Assembly: GCA_014523695.1 (NCBI GenBank)
Contig: JAATVS010000318.1
Location: 1-7,184, forward strand
Reading direction: 5' to 3'
DNA length: 7,184 nucleotides
From: Nitrososphaerales archaeon TH5895
GTDB taxonomy: Archaea; Thermoproteota; Nitrososphaeria; Nitrososphaerales; Nitrososphaeraceae
Made by a program: the position numbers and the translations under genes. Under the pieces are notes generated by a model. The model was not told the origin of the DNA. It saw nothing but the letters and a program-made list of their open reading frames with translations, and made no database searches. Positions 1 through 5,810 of this stretch are shown here, in pieces (the first letter of the stretch is position 1; each line of letters opens with the position of its first letter).

Positions 1-1
1 A

Positions 2-601
2 GAAAGAGCCTTTTTTGTTGTTGCTTCGTATGATGACTTTATTCGGAAATCAGAAATGAGGATTGAAAAAGGAATTATTGATAGAGGCGATCTTAAGAAT
101 GCAGTCATAGAGGAATTTGTAATTGGCACCTATTTCAATTTCAACTTCTTCTACTCCCCTCTAAAGAAGGAGATGGAGTTTCTCGGGATAGAAAGAAGGC
201 TACAAACAAACCTTCACGACTTTACCACATCAATCCCTGCAAAGGAACAGCTGGAAATAGATATAGATTTACAAAATATTGAAGTTGGCCATATGCCAGC
301 CAGCATTAGGGAATCTCTTCTGGAAAAGGTCTTTCTTATCGGCGATAAGTTTGCAAGTTTTGTTAACTCAAAATACTCCCCTGGTCTGATCGGACCCATT
401 TCATTACAGAGTGTGGTGACCCGTGATCTTGAACTTGTTGTCTATGACGTGTCTGTAAGAGTTCCAGGAAATCCCATTATGGCGACTACAAGCCCCTATA
501 CAAAGTACTCGCATGGTTACGTTCTAGGCGTAGGCAGGAGAATAGCCATGGAAATTAATGAAGCGTTAAAGAATCACAAGATTAGCGAAATAATAACTTA
601 A
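2..601 (+). CDS. purP: PurP, formate-dependent FAICAR synthetase (5' truncated by window edge)
   Basis: PurP is the archaeal ATP-grasp enzyme that uses formate and ATP to formylate AICAR to FAICAR, the penultimate step of IMP synthesis, in the cytoplasm. Only the C-terminal 199 residues are present. The frame is open from base 2 (ERAFFVVASYDDFIRK precedes the first ATG at 56), so that ATG is internal and the true start lies left of the window. Visible family blocks are the FNFNFFYSPL segment, EFLGIERRLQTN, EVGHMPASIRESLLEKVF and GPISLQSVVTRDLELVVYDV followed by RVPGNPIMATTSPYTKY, and a final GRRIAMEI helix. The order and spacing fit the PurP C-terminal domain, and the reading frame is intact to the TAA. 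It is convergent with the DUF151 gene, with 33 bp between the two stops. Recognition is by motif memory, not a database search, but the blocks are very characteristic. Confidence 0.93.
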   Translation, partial: ERAFFVVASYDDFIRKSEMRIEKGIIDRGDLKNAVIEEFVIGTYFNFNFFYSPLKKEMEFLGIERRLQTNLHDFTTSIPAKEQLEIDIDLQNIEVGHMPASIRESLLEKVFLIGDKFASFVNSKYSPGLIGPISLQSVVTRDLELVVYDVSVRVPGNPIMATTSPYTKYSHGYVLGVGRRIAMEINEALKNHKISEIIT

Positions 602-634
602 TTTTCAAAGAATAGGAGAGAACGTAAAAGGATC

Positions 635-1066
635 TTATTGTTCTATAGTCTCTTCAAACAGGTTTCTTCGGACATGTATAGGAATGTCGTAGTATGCTGC
701 CAACGCAATAGCGTCAGAAGCGCGATAGTTCCTCATGATAATGTTTTCTTTCCGATTCTTAAAGTATAGATTTGCCCTAAGAACCGATCCGCTTTGATAC
801 ACGCGCACTTCTAGGAGCAACAAATCTTGGGTCACCGCTAGCTCTTCTACAAGATTGTAGATTGTAGGGATGGTATTCTTATCACCTTCCTGGAATCTTG
901 AGATGTGCCTAGCAACTTCTCCAGAAAAGGCGCGCATAGGAAATTCCTTCCCATCAAATGTTTTAAGTATAACTATCCCCTCTAGGCCTAGCTGATCTGC
1001 AAATCCAACATAGCTGATCTTGGCAACTATGTATTCATCTTCACCTGTAGGCAGATTGGAAGACAT
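635..1066 (-). CDS. DUF151 / bifunctional nuclease (BFN) domain protein
   Basis: This 143-residue protein is one BFN (DUF151) domain with little else. The family is named after a plant protein reported to have RNase and DNase activity; the role in archaea is not established. Family blocks seen are MRAFSGEVARHISRF (residues 44-58), PTIYNLVEELA (67-77), SGSVLRANLYF (92-102) and the signature RNYRASDAIALAAYYDIPIH (112-131), which matches the usual R-x-S-D-A-I-A-L-A pattern. There is no signal peptide or membrane segment, so it is predicted cytoplasmic. The ATG at 1066 is chosen because a TATA-like box (1093-1100) lies about 26 bp ahead of a transcript start only a few bases before it, giving a nearly leaderless mRNA. 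The promoter is flanked by two dyad-symmetric elements (1084-1096 and 1107-1133). The family call is firm; actual nuclease activity is unproven. Confidence 0.9.
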   Translation of the reverse strand: MSSNLPTGEDEYIVAKISYVGFADQLGLEGIVILKTFDGKEFPMRAFSGEVARHISRFQEGDKNTIPTIYNLVEELAVTQDLLLLEVRVYQSGSVLRANLYFKNRKENIIMRNYRASDAIALAAYYDIPIHVRRNLFEETIEQ

Positions 1067-1083
1067 TTTTACTTAAAGTATAC

Positions 1084-1096
1084 AATTCTAAGAATT
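1084..1096. promoter_or_regulatory. 13-bp palindrome overlapping the DUF151 promoter (possible operator)
   Basis: The sequence AATTCT-A-AGAATT is a perfect dyad around one central base. It overlaps the downstream half of the TATA-like box (1093-1100) and extends towards the predicted transcript start, a place where a bound dimeric regulator would block TBP/TFB or polymerase. A short AT-rich palindrome can also occur by chance, so the operator role is inference. Confidence 0.35.
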
Positions 1097-1100
1097 AAAG
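1093..1100 (-). promoter_or_regulatory. TATA-like box of the DUF151 gene
   Basis: On the minus strand this reads CTTTAATT. Its centre is about 30 bp upstream of the ATG at 1066, which predicts a transcript with a leader of about 4-5 nt. This matches the leaderless or near-leaderless arrangement common in archaea. No ribosome binding site is visible before the ATG. Assigned by position and composition only. Confidence 0.5.
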
Positions 1101-1106
1101 ATTACA

Positions 1107-1133
1107 CTAGTCTACTCTGCCGTTATAGACTAG
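1107..1133. repeat. 8-bp perfect inverted repeat upstream of the DUF151 promoter
   Basis: CTAGTCTA (1107-1114) and TAGACTAG (1126-1133) are exact reverse complements separated by 11 nt. The element lies just upstream of the TATA/BRE region of the DUF151 gene. Centre-to-centre spacing of the arms is 19 bp, roughly two helical turns, which would suit a dimeric DNA-binding protein. It could also form an RNA hairpin if transcribed. Function is not known. Confidence 0.4.
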
Positions 1134-1474
1134 AGGTTAAGACATTATTGATAACATCAAGCGCTCTCCTGTAGGATAACTATTTATGCGATTTTCGAGG
1201 AGGCCAAATTGTATGTTCTTTGTATGCATTGCGTTTCCAGCGAGGTAAGGAGTTAGATGGTGGCTAAGCAACACAAATAGGTACCGTGCTGGTGTTGAAT
1301 AGAGGAGAATTACGCCGTTTTGATGCTACAAGGCTCTCTTAATTTGTTCCCGAAGTATTATCTTCGAAATGTATCCCGCATGCTAGCGTGCTGTTGGTAG
1401 TCACCACTCATTAGGTTCGCTCGAAATCGTCACAAAGGAATAGTGTGAGAGCAGAATGAGATAGGACTCACTAA

Positions 1475-2083
1475 TTGTCAACCGCAAAGACTTTTTATTC
1501 AGGAAGAATTACATGGTGGGCAGTGTTTTACCAGAACATCTACAATTCGCCAGTGAAAAAGGTGGACCAGTCATATTTTAGAGGAAATGTGATCCTACAA
1601 CAGATACTTGGTGAGGAAAACTCCAAAGAGCTCGAGATTTATCACGTATCTTTTAGAAACGGAGCTACTACTACCGTGCATTACCACGAGACTGATCAGG
1701 TTCTGATTGCTACGAAAGGATGTGGTATAGCAGGTATAATAAATGCGGACTCCATTGCAAATTTTGAGATTGATGATATTGAAACCGTTCCATTGAACAA
1801 GGAAGGAGACGTCGTGCAGATTCCTGCCTTTAAAATGCACTTTCACGGAGCAGCTTCCAAGGAAGAGTTTTCTCATATAGCTATTCGTCAGATGTATTTC
1901 TTTGACAATTCAACCAAAAAAATACGCCGTGCAGAGAACAAATGGGAGAATGATATAATTTTAGAAAAATTTGGGGATCTTGATTCCTCCTCTCGACGTG
2001 AAATCTCAGATAAGATTGGACTAAAAATAGAAAATGCGATTCGTAATAATGAAGTATCTAAGGCTTCGAAGAAGCCTTGTTAA
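1475..2083 (+). CDS. Single-domain cupin protein (start uncertain)
   Basis: A small beta-barrel protein of the RmlC-like cupin superfamily, predicted cytoplasmic, probably metal-binding; substrate unknown. Numbered from the TTG at 1475, cupin motif 1 is G63-x5-H69-x-H71-x3-Q75, with Gln where many cupins have Glu, and motif 2 is G111-x5-P117 followed by H122-F-H124. His69, His71, His122 and perhaps Gln75 would form the metal site. Residues 150-202 form a charged, Lys/Glu-rich, probably helical tail beyond the core. Start choice: an in-frame TAA lies directly before the TTG, so 1475 is the longest possible start. A TATA-like TTTTTATT at 1492-1499 lies inside that reading and would give a transcript starting near 1521, just before an in-frame GTG at 1523. 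A 186-residue leaderless product is therefore at least as likely, and the barrel is unaffected. No operon partner is seen. Confidence 0.8.
   Translation: MSTAKTFYSGRITWWAVFYQNIYNSPVKKVDQSYFRGNVILQQILGEENSKELEIYHVSFRNGATTTVHYHETDQVLIATKGCGIAGIINADSIANFEIDDIETVPLNKEGDVVQIPAFKMHFHGAASKEEFSHIAIRQMYFFDNSTKKIRRAENKWENDIILEKFGDLDSSSRREISDKIGLKIENAIRNNEVSKASKKPC
1492..1499 (+). promoter_or_regulatory. TATA-like box for the cupin gene
   Basis: TTTTTATT centred near 1495 predicts initiation around 1521, two bases before an in-frame GTG at 1523. This supports a leaderless start at 1523 over the TTG at 1475. Assigned by composition and spacing only. Confidence 0.4.
2060..2078 (+). terminator. Hairpin at the 3' end of the cupin gene
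   Basis: AAGGCTT (2060-2066) and AAGCCTT (2072-2078) form a 7-bp stem with a 5-nt loop inside the last codons, ending just before the TAA at 2081-2083. No T-run follows immediately. T5 tracts at 2179-2183 and 2200-2204 further down are better candidates for archaeal U-rich termination. The hairpin may instead affect mRNA 3'-end stability. Confidence 0.3.
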
Positions 2084-2274
2084 CCGTTTAGAAGACATCT
2101 CTCAACAATAACAAGGATAGAGGTTCAGAGTTTAGGTTGGTTCAAAATAGCATCGTGTTTAATCATAACTTCACATCATTTTTGCATAGCACTTCATAGT
2201 TTTTAATTCTAGGCAAGTCATCCTGACTGGTAGGTCTGAATTACCGAATTAGCTTGAAATGCAACACCAAAAGC

Positions 2275-2282
2275 ATTTAATA
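2275..2282 (+). promoter_or_regulatory. TATA-like box for the zinc-finger gene
   Basis: ATTTAATA is centred about 35 bp before the ATG at 2314, predicting a leader of roughly 10 nt. The intergenic space (2084-2313) is otherwise non-coding, so the zinc-finger gene likely has its own promoter and is not co-transcribed with the cupin gene. Confidence 0.45.
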
Positions 2283-2313
2283 CATCGATCAGGTCTTAGT
2301 AAAATCACACCGT

Positions 2314-2604
2314 ATGAATCTATTTCACCACACCAAATACGAATGCGATCAAGATGGAGAGAAATTCAAAAGCTACGATGAGCTAATAGAACATGCGAGG
2401 CATGTTCACCACCATCCAATTGTGAAATGTCATAACTGCGGAAAGGAATTCATTCATGAAAAGGATAGGTTACATCACGAAAGAGAAGAACATGAAAAGA
2501 TCGTAGATTATAGATTGCATAAGAACTTGGACAATCATGGCAAAAAAGCTTCACCACAAGAGGAGGTATACGATCACACACGTAATTTTGGAGACAACTT
2601 TTGA
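2314..2604 (+). CDS. Small two-finger C2H2 zinc-finger protein
   Basis: A 96-residue soluble, His-rich protein with two tandem C2H2-like units; such small proteins occur in archaea as presumed DNA-, RNA- or protein-binding factors. Finger 2 is complete: C39-x2-C42-x12-H55-x4-H60. Finger 1 has the same spacing, C11-x2-D14-x12-H27-x4-H32, but the second cysteine is replaced by Asp14. Conserved hydrophobic positions are present in both (F18 and L24; F46 and L53). Extra histidines (H30, H33, H34) near the end of finger 1 could complete a metal site. The tail from residue 62 is polar and probably flexible. The ATG at 2314 fits a TATA-like box at 2275-2282. A regulatory role is plausible, but no target can be named from the sequence. 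Confidence 0.85.
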   Translation: MNLFHHTKYECDQDGEKFKSYDELIEHARHVHHHPIVKCHNCGKEFIHEKDRLHHEREEHEKIVDYRLHKNLDNHGKKASPQEEVYDHTRNFGDNF

Positions 2605-2742
2605 GTACCTTTTCATTGTGAGGTATTTGTGTTGACAGCATTCCGTTTAGTATTGAAATAAAAAACACAATTCATAGGGTTAGGAGTACATTAACGGATG
2701 GCCCCTGCTGAGAGCGTTGTCTACAATTATTTCATGAAGTGA

Positions 2743-2750
2743 GTTTAAGT
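2743..2750 (+). promoter_or_regulatory. Possible TATA-like box for the membrane-protein gene
   Basis: GTTTAAGT, centred near 2746, would give a transcript starting about 2772 and a leader of about 37 nt before the ATG at 2810. No better AT-rich box lies closer to the ATG. Weak evidence from composition and spacing only. Confidence 0.3.
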
Positions 2751-2809
2751 TAGGAGGATAAGATTTTGTTTCTGAAATTGGATCCGTAAATAGAGCTCGA
2801 TACAGATTA

Positions 2810-3706
2810 ATGTCACAGTATGAAATTTGTTCTATGATGTTTGACGTCAAGAATTACACGGAGCTCCGAAATCGAGGTGTAAGGGTAGCTTTGTTAAGTA
2901 GTTTATCTCTGGTATTGATATTTGTAATTTATAGTAGTCTAACCAGCCCCCAAGACAATCAATCGTTAGAAGTGAGCACTCGACTCATGAATCTTGCATA
3001 CATCGTATTGTCTTGGACTTTTATATCCATCCCTATCTGTACCTATGGAATTTATCTGATTTTTAGAGCTGAAACGGCTAGAGCTTACTCAAAGGGGAGC
3101 CCTTTAGGTTCTTACTTGGTGATTACATTCACTGATATCAAATATTGGAGAATTATGATAATATCTTCTGTGGTTTACTGGATTTGCTTTGCATTCTTGT
3201 CACAAATACTGATATACGAACCTAACATGTCAGTCGATGGGAATGGAATTGTGACTCCTTCATTCATTGTTACGCCCTGCTGCAATCTACCTGGATACGT
3301 TCCTATGTTGTCTGTGTATCTAACTGAGTTTTTCACGATACTGATAGTTCCAGTCAATTTTGTACTTTCTATTGCTATTTCAATAATGGTCGGATTTAAT
3401 CTATCATTGATGGTCTCTTTCTTTAGTATGTCAAGAAGTCAGAATAAGAACAAAAAACTTTCGGTAGTGAGCGGAATAGGTATTACTGCTGGGCTCTTTG
3501 TAGGATGCCCAACATGTGCAGGAAGTCTAATTTCATTCTTTGTAGGATTTGGATCAGGGGTAGCTGTATCGGTTCTAGCTCCGTTTCAGACCTTGTTCCT
3601 TTTGATAAGTATCCCTACTTTGGTGATATCACCATTTATCGCTTCTAAATTAATGAAAAATAGTTTCACTTGCAATTTTAGAACAAGCTCTGTCGATGCA
3701 AAATAA
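2810..3706 (+). CDS. Unrecognised six-helix membrane protein with CC and CPTC cysteine motifs
   Basis: I do not recognise this 298-residue protein. Hydrophobic segments are near residues 24-44, 61-85, 113-136, 170-205 (long, perhaps broken), 219-247 and 252-278. Positive charges fall at the N-terminus, residues 86-114, 208-217 and the C-terminus, so the positive-inside rule gives six helices with both ends in the cytoplasm. The outer loop 137-167 carries TPCCNLPGYVP with adjacent Cys157 and Cys158. Helix 5 contains a glycine-rich GCPTCAG with Cys233 and Cys236 in or near the membrane. Paired cysteines of this kind suggest thiol-disulfide exchange or metal (for example copper) handling, which is inference. 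The ATG at 2810 is the first start after the in-frame TAA at 2759. It sits alone on the plus strand, convergent with asnB, and has no signal-peptide cleavage site that I can see. Confidence 0.85.
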   Translation: MSQYEICSMMFDVKNYTELRNRGVRVALLSSLSLVLIFVIYSSLTSPQDNQSLEVSTRLMNLAYIVLSWTFISIPICTYGIYLIFRAETARAYSKGSPLGSYLVITFTDIKYWRIMIISSVVYWICFAFLSQILIYEPNMSVDGNGIVTPSFIVTPCCNLPGYVPMLSVYLTEFFTILIVPVNFVLSIAISIMVGFNLSLMVSFFSMSRSQNKNKKLSVVSGIGITAGLFVGCPTCAGSLISFFVGFGSGVAVSVLAPFQTLFLLISIPTLVISPFIASKLMKNSFTCNFRTSSVDAK

Positions 3707-3765
3707 AAGCATCCGCAAGTAGATTCATTACCCTGCTTCCAACACACCTAACCGAAAAGAGTAAC

Positions 3766-3776
3766 AGACTAAGTCT
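3766..3776. repeat. 11-bp palindrome in the convergent intergenic region
   Basis: AGACT-A-AGTCT is a perfect dyad 60 bp past the membrane-protein stop. Lying between convergent genes, it is more likely a terminator or chance element than an operator. A second, imperfect dyad (TGATG...CATCA, 3855-3875, with CCTTTAAGGG inside) lies further right. The rest of 3707-3942 has no gene. Confidence 0.25.
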
Positions 3777-3927
3777 ACAGGAATAACAGATACGTGATAA
3801 CCCATCTTTGTAAACGCTAATTGGTATGTCGTCTTTCAACACAATCTCAAATACTGATGCCTTTAAGGGTCATCAACTCCCTGAATTCCCAAGCATATTC
3901 ATCAGACAATTGAAACGATCACAAAAT

Positions 3928-3943
3928 GACTAAACCGTTAGTC
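3928..3943 (-). terminator. Possible hairpin terminator of asnB
   Basis: GACTAA (3928-3933) and TTAGTC (3938-3943) form a perfect 6-bp stem with a 4-nt loop that begins at the last base of the asnB stop codon. On the minus strand it is followed by ATTTTG, a short T-run. The position right after the gene is suggestive, but the stem is AT-rich and weak. Confidence 0.35.
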
Positions 3944-5640
3944 TATAGGGGTTTCCTTTTTGCGACAACATTTTGTTCGAGTGCTGGCAACAGCTTAGAA
4001 AGGCTGTCAAGATACATCTGAACATGTGGTTCAGCAATCCACATTTTTTTCTTTTCGTTCTCGAATAGGTATCCATACCTCTGAGAACTTCCTACCCTCT
4101 CCCTAGATTCGAGTAGGTCTAGGTACTTTGCAGAGATGGTTGATTCATCAAAACCATGTTTTCGCGCTATCAAGTCTATCACTTGATGGATCCCTGATCC
4201 ATGTTGAGCTGCTTCTTTGGAACGATAAGCAATATCTCTAGGAATGCCCAATTCTTGGGCAAGCTTTCGATGTACGTGTTTGCCAAATGCATCTGACACA
4301 CCTTTGACATTCAACCGTAGATCTATCTTCATACTAAGTCTGATCAATCTTAAGTCAAGAAATGGCTCTCGCATTTCAATACTGTGAGCCATGGTAATCT
4401 TATCCTCCCTCTCCAGGGTCTCCTTATACAGCAGTTGTATGTCCTCGTTCATGTAATGACGTAAACCAGCATACCCTCCACCATCTCTTACTATCGTGCT
4501 GTACCACGAGTATCCTCCAAATAGCTCATCTGCTGCTTGCCCAGAAAACATCACTTTGATGCCATCTTCATGAGCTAGTTTTACAGCCGCATATACAGGG
4601 ATAGCAACCTCTACTTGACCTGCATTTGTGTGTTCGATTGTATTGATTACCTCGGGGATCATTTCTTCTACTTCAGTGTGGGTTAGTTCATTAACTCTCA
4701 ATTTCAAATTCAGTCTTTTTGCAATCTTTCTGGCAAAGGCTATATCACTTGAGCCTTCCACCCCACCGGTATAACATATAACCTCACGAACCATCTTCTT
4801 CGCAAGCCAGGCAATGATCACACTATCAATCCCTCCTGAGAATATGATGCCTATTCGATCAAAATCTTGAGTACGCTTTCTCATAGATGAAACTAAAGCC
4901 CTTTTATACGCTTCAACTGCAGAGCTTAGAGTCTTGTACCGAATCTTTTGATTGCTCACAGGATTCTTTATAACCTTCTGCTGCTCACCATATGAACCAT
5001 CTGGCATAATAATCAAAACAGAGCCTGGATGAAGTCTTCGTGTTGGTTCCTTTAGGCCGATCTTCCACAGCGCCTTTCTTTCAGATGCAAATGCCACCAA
5101 TTGCGAGTTCTGACCGTAGTACAGCTGGCGGACACCCATAACGTCTCTAACCAGAGCAATCTCACCAGTTTCTTCATCTCTTATCACAATGGCGTACACA
5201 CCATCCAATTCAGAGACTGTCTTTTTTATGGCATCTTTAAGATCTCTAGTCTTAGCATAATTGTCCTCAAAAATGTGTGCTATTACTTCGCTGTCAGTTT
5301 GAGAAACTAATCTGTGTGAACTTTCAAGTCTGTTCCTTAACTTCTTGTAATTATAGATCTCGCCATTATGTTCTACGATAAACCTACCATCGCAACTTCT
5401 AAATGGTTGCTGTCCACACGTTCCTCCTACAATTGCTAGTCTAACATGTCCCAATGCAGTGGAGCTGTCCGACATAGGATGCTTTCTAAGGTCACTTACA
5501 GAATCAGTTTGGACTGTCTGCTCCCCCGAGGTGATTGCTGCACCGTCTGGGCCTCTACATGCTATGCAAGAAAGCATAGATTCTGCTAAAGGCACTACAT
5601 TTTCTCCGGTCTTACTCAAAATACCAACTATTCCACACAT
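3943..5640 (-). CDS. asnB: Asparagine synthetase (glutamine-hydrolysing)
   Basis: Cytoplasmic class II amidotransferase that makes asparagine from aspartate, ATP and glutamine. The 565 residues show two domains. The glutaminase domain (about 1-200) has Cys2 as nucleophile (MCGIVGIL), RGPDG (29-33), R67, N92-G-E94 and D116, matching the glutamine-binding Arg, Asn, Glu and Asp of E. coli AsnB at a constant offset. The synthetase domain has the PP-loop SGGIDS (268-273), SGQAADELFGGY (366-377) and the EMREPFLD segment (422-429). Compared with E. coli AsnB, about 19 extra residues lie between RGPDG and R67. The normally conserved Glu of the SGEG motif (Glu348 in E. coli) is Gln368 here. The ATG at 5640 is fixed by the need for Cys2. 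It lies 170 bp downstream of tatA with its own TATA-like box, so it is probably transcribed separately. A different amide-forming role cannot be excluded. Confidence 0.93.
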   Translation of the reverse strand: MCGIVGILSKTGENVVPLAESMLSCIACRGPDGAAITSGEQTVQTDSVSDLRKHPMSDSSTALGHVRLAIVGGTCGQQPFRSCDGRFIVEHNGEIYNYKKLRNRLESSHRLVSQTDSEVIAHIFEDNYAKTRDLKDAIKKTVSELDGVYAIVIRDEETGEIALVRDVMGVRQLYYGQNSQLVAFASERKALWKIGLKEPTRRLHPGSVLIIMPDGSYGEQQKVIKNPVSNQKIRYKTLSSAVEAYKRALVSSMRKRTQDFDRIGIIFSGGIDSVIIAWLAKKMVREVICYTGGVEGSSDIAFARKIAKRLNLKLRVNELTHTEVEEMIPEVINTIEHTNAGQVEVAIPVYAAVKLAHEDGIKVMFSGQAADELFGGYSWYSTIVRDGGGYAGLRHYMNEDIQLLYKETLEREDKITMAHSIEMREPFLDLRLIRLSMKIDLRLNVKGVSDAFGKHVHRKLAQELGIPRDIAYRSKEAAQHGSGIHQVIDLIARKHGFDESTISAKYLDLLESRERVGSSQRYGYLFENEKKKMWIAEPHVQMYLDSLSKLLPALEQNVVAKRKPL

Positions 5641-5664
5641 ACTATTATCATTAAATCGACGAGG

Positions 5665-5675
5665 ACTGACTCAGT
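5665..5675. promoter_or_regulatory. 11-bp palindrome upstream of asnB (possible operator)
   Basis: ACTGA-C-TCAGT is a perfect dyad around one base, 25-35 bp before the asnB ATG and directly downstream of the TATA-like box at 5677-5684. Its right half belongs to an 8-base direct repeat, TCAGTTCC, found at 5671-5678 and again at 5703-5710 (32 bp apart). The layout suggests a regulator site controlling asnB, but this is inference. Confidence 0.35.
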
Positions 5676-5676
5676 T

Positions 5677-5684
5677 CCAAATAC
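5677..5684 (-). promoter_or_regulatory. Possible TATA-like box of asnB
   Basis: On the minus strand this reads GTATTTGG, centred about 40 bp before the ATG, which predicts a leader of about 14 nt. An alternative box, CTTTTAAG at 5736-5743 (minus strand), is a better TATA match but would give a leader of over 70 nt. Confidence 0.3.
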
Positions 5685-5810
5685 ACAACGCTAGGAGCCA
5701 ATTCAGTTCCGGTCATAATAGGTTACTCTCAATCCCTTAAAAGCGTTTTTGTTGGTCTAAAACCAAAATGCTGATTATTCTAGAATGATAACGTGTACAA
5801 GCCTCTGTTG

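Larger units (their letters stand above)
1067..1474. other. 408-bp non-coding region between divergent genes
   Basis: All frames are broken by frequent stops and I see no recognisable protein remnant. The left end carries the DUF151 promoter and its two symmetric elements. Further right are a 5-bp hairpin, CGAAG-6 nt-CTTCG (1351-1366), and a near-palindrome GCATGC-TA-GCGTGC (1378-1391). I looked for tRNA T-arm signatures, RNase P or SRP RNA core motifs and C/D-box pairs and found none that convinced me. The region could hold a lineage-specific non-coding RNA or a decayed gene, but nothing in it decides this. Confidence 0.5.

Noticed and set aside
1378..1391. Near-palindrome GCATGC-TA-GCGTGC as a terminator or operator
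   Set aside because: No T-run follows, no promoter element is adjacent, and a 6-bp stem with a 2-nt loop is poor for RNA folding.
1400..1430. GGTTCGCTCGAAATC as a tRNA T-arm remnant
   Set aside because: No matching acceptor, anticodon or D-arm can be built on either strand around it.
2084..2313. A C/D-box RNA between the cupin and zinc-finger genes
   Set aside because: GGATGA and CTGA-like words occur, but they do not match the C and D box consensus at suitable spacing on one strand.
2751..2758. Shine-Dalgarno-like TAGGAGGA before the membrane-protein gene
   Set aside because: It is more than 50 nt from the ATG at 2810, an in-frame TAA lies at 2759-2761, and it falls upstream of the predicted transcript start, so it cannot set this start.
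5459..5740. Open frame on the plus strand opposite the asnB start
   Set aside because: It lies antisense to the AsnB glutaminase domain, whose motifs are unmistakable, and the translation shows no family features.
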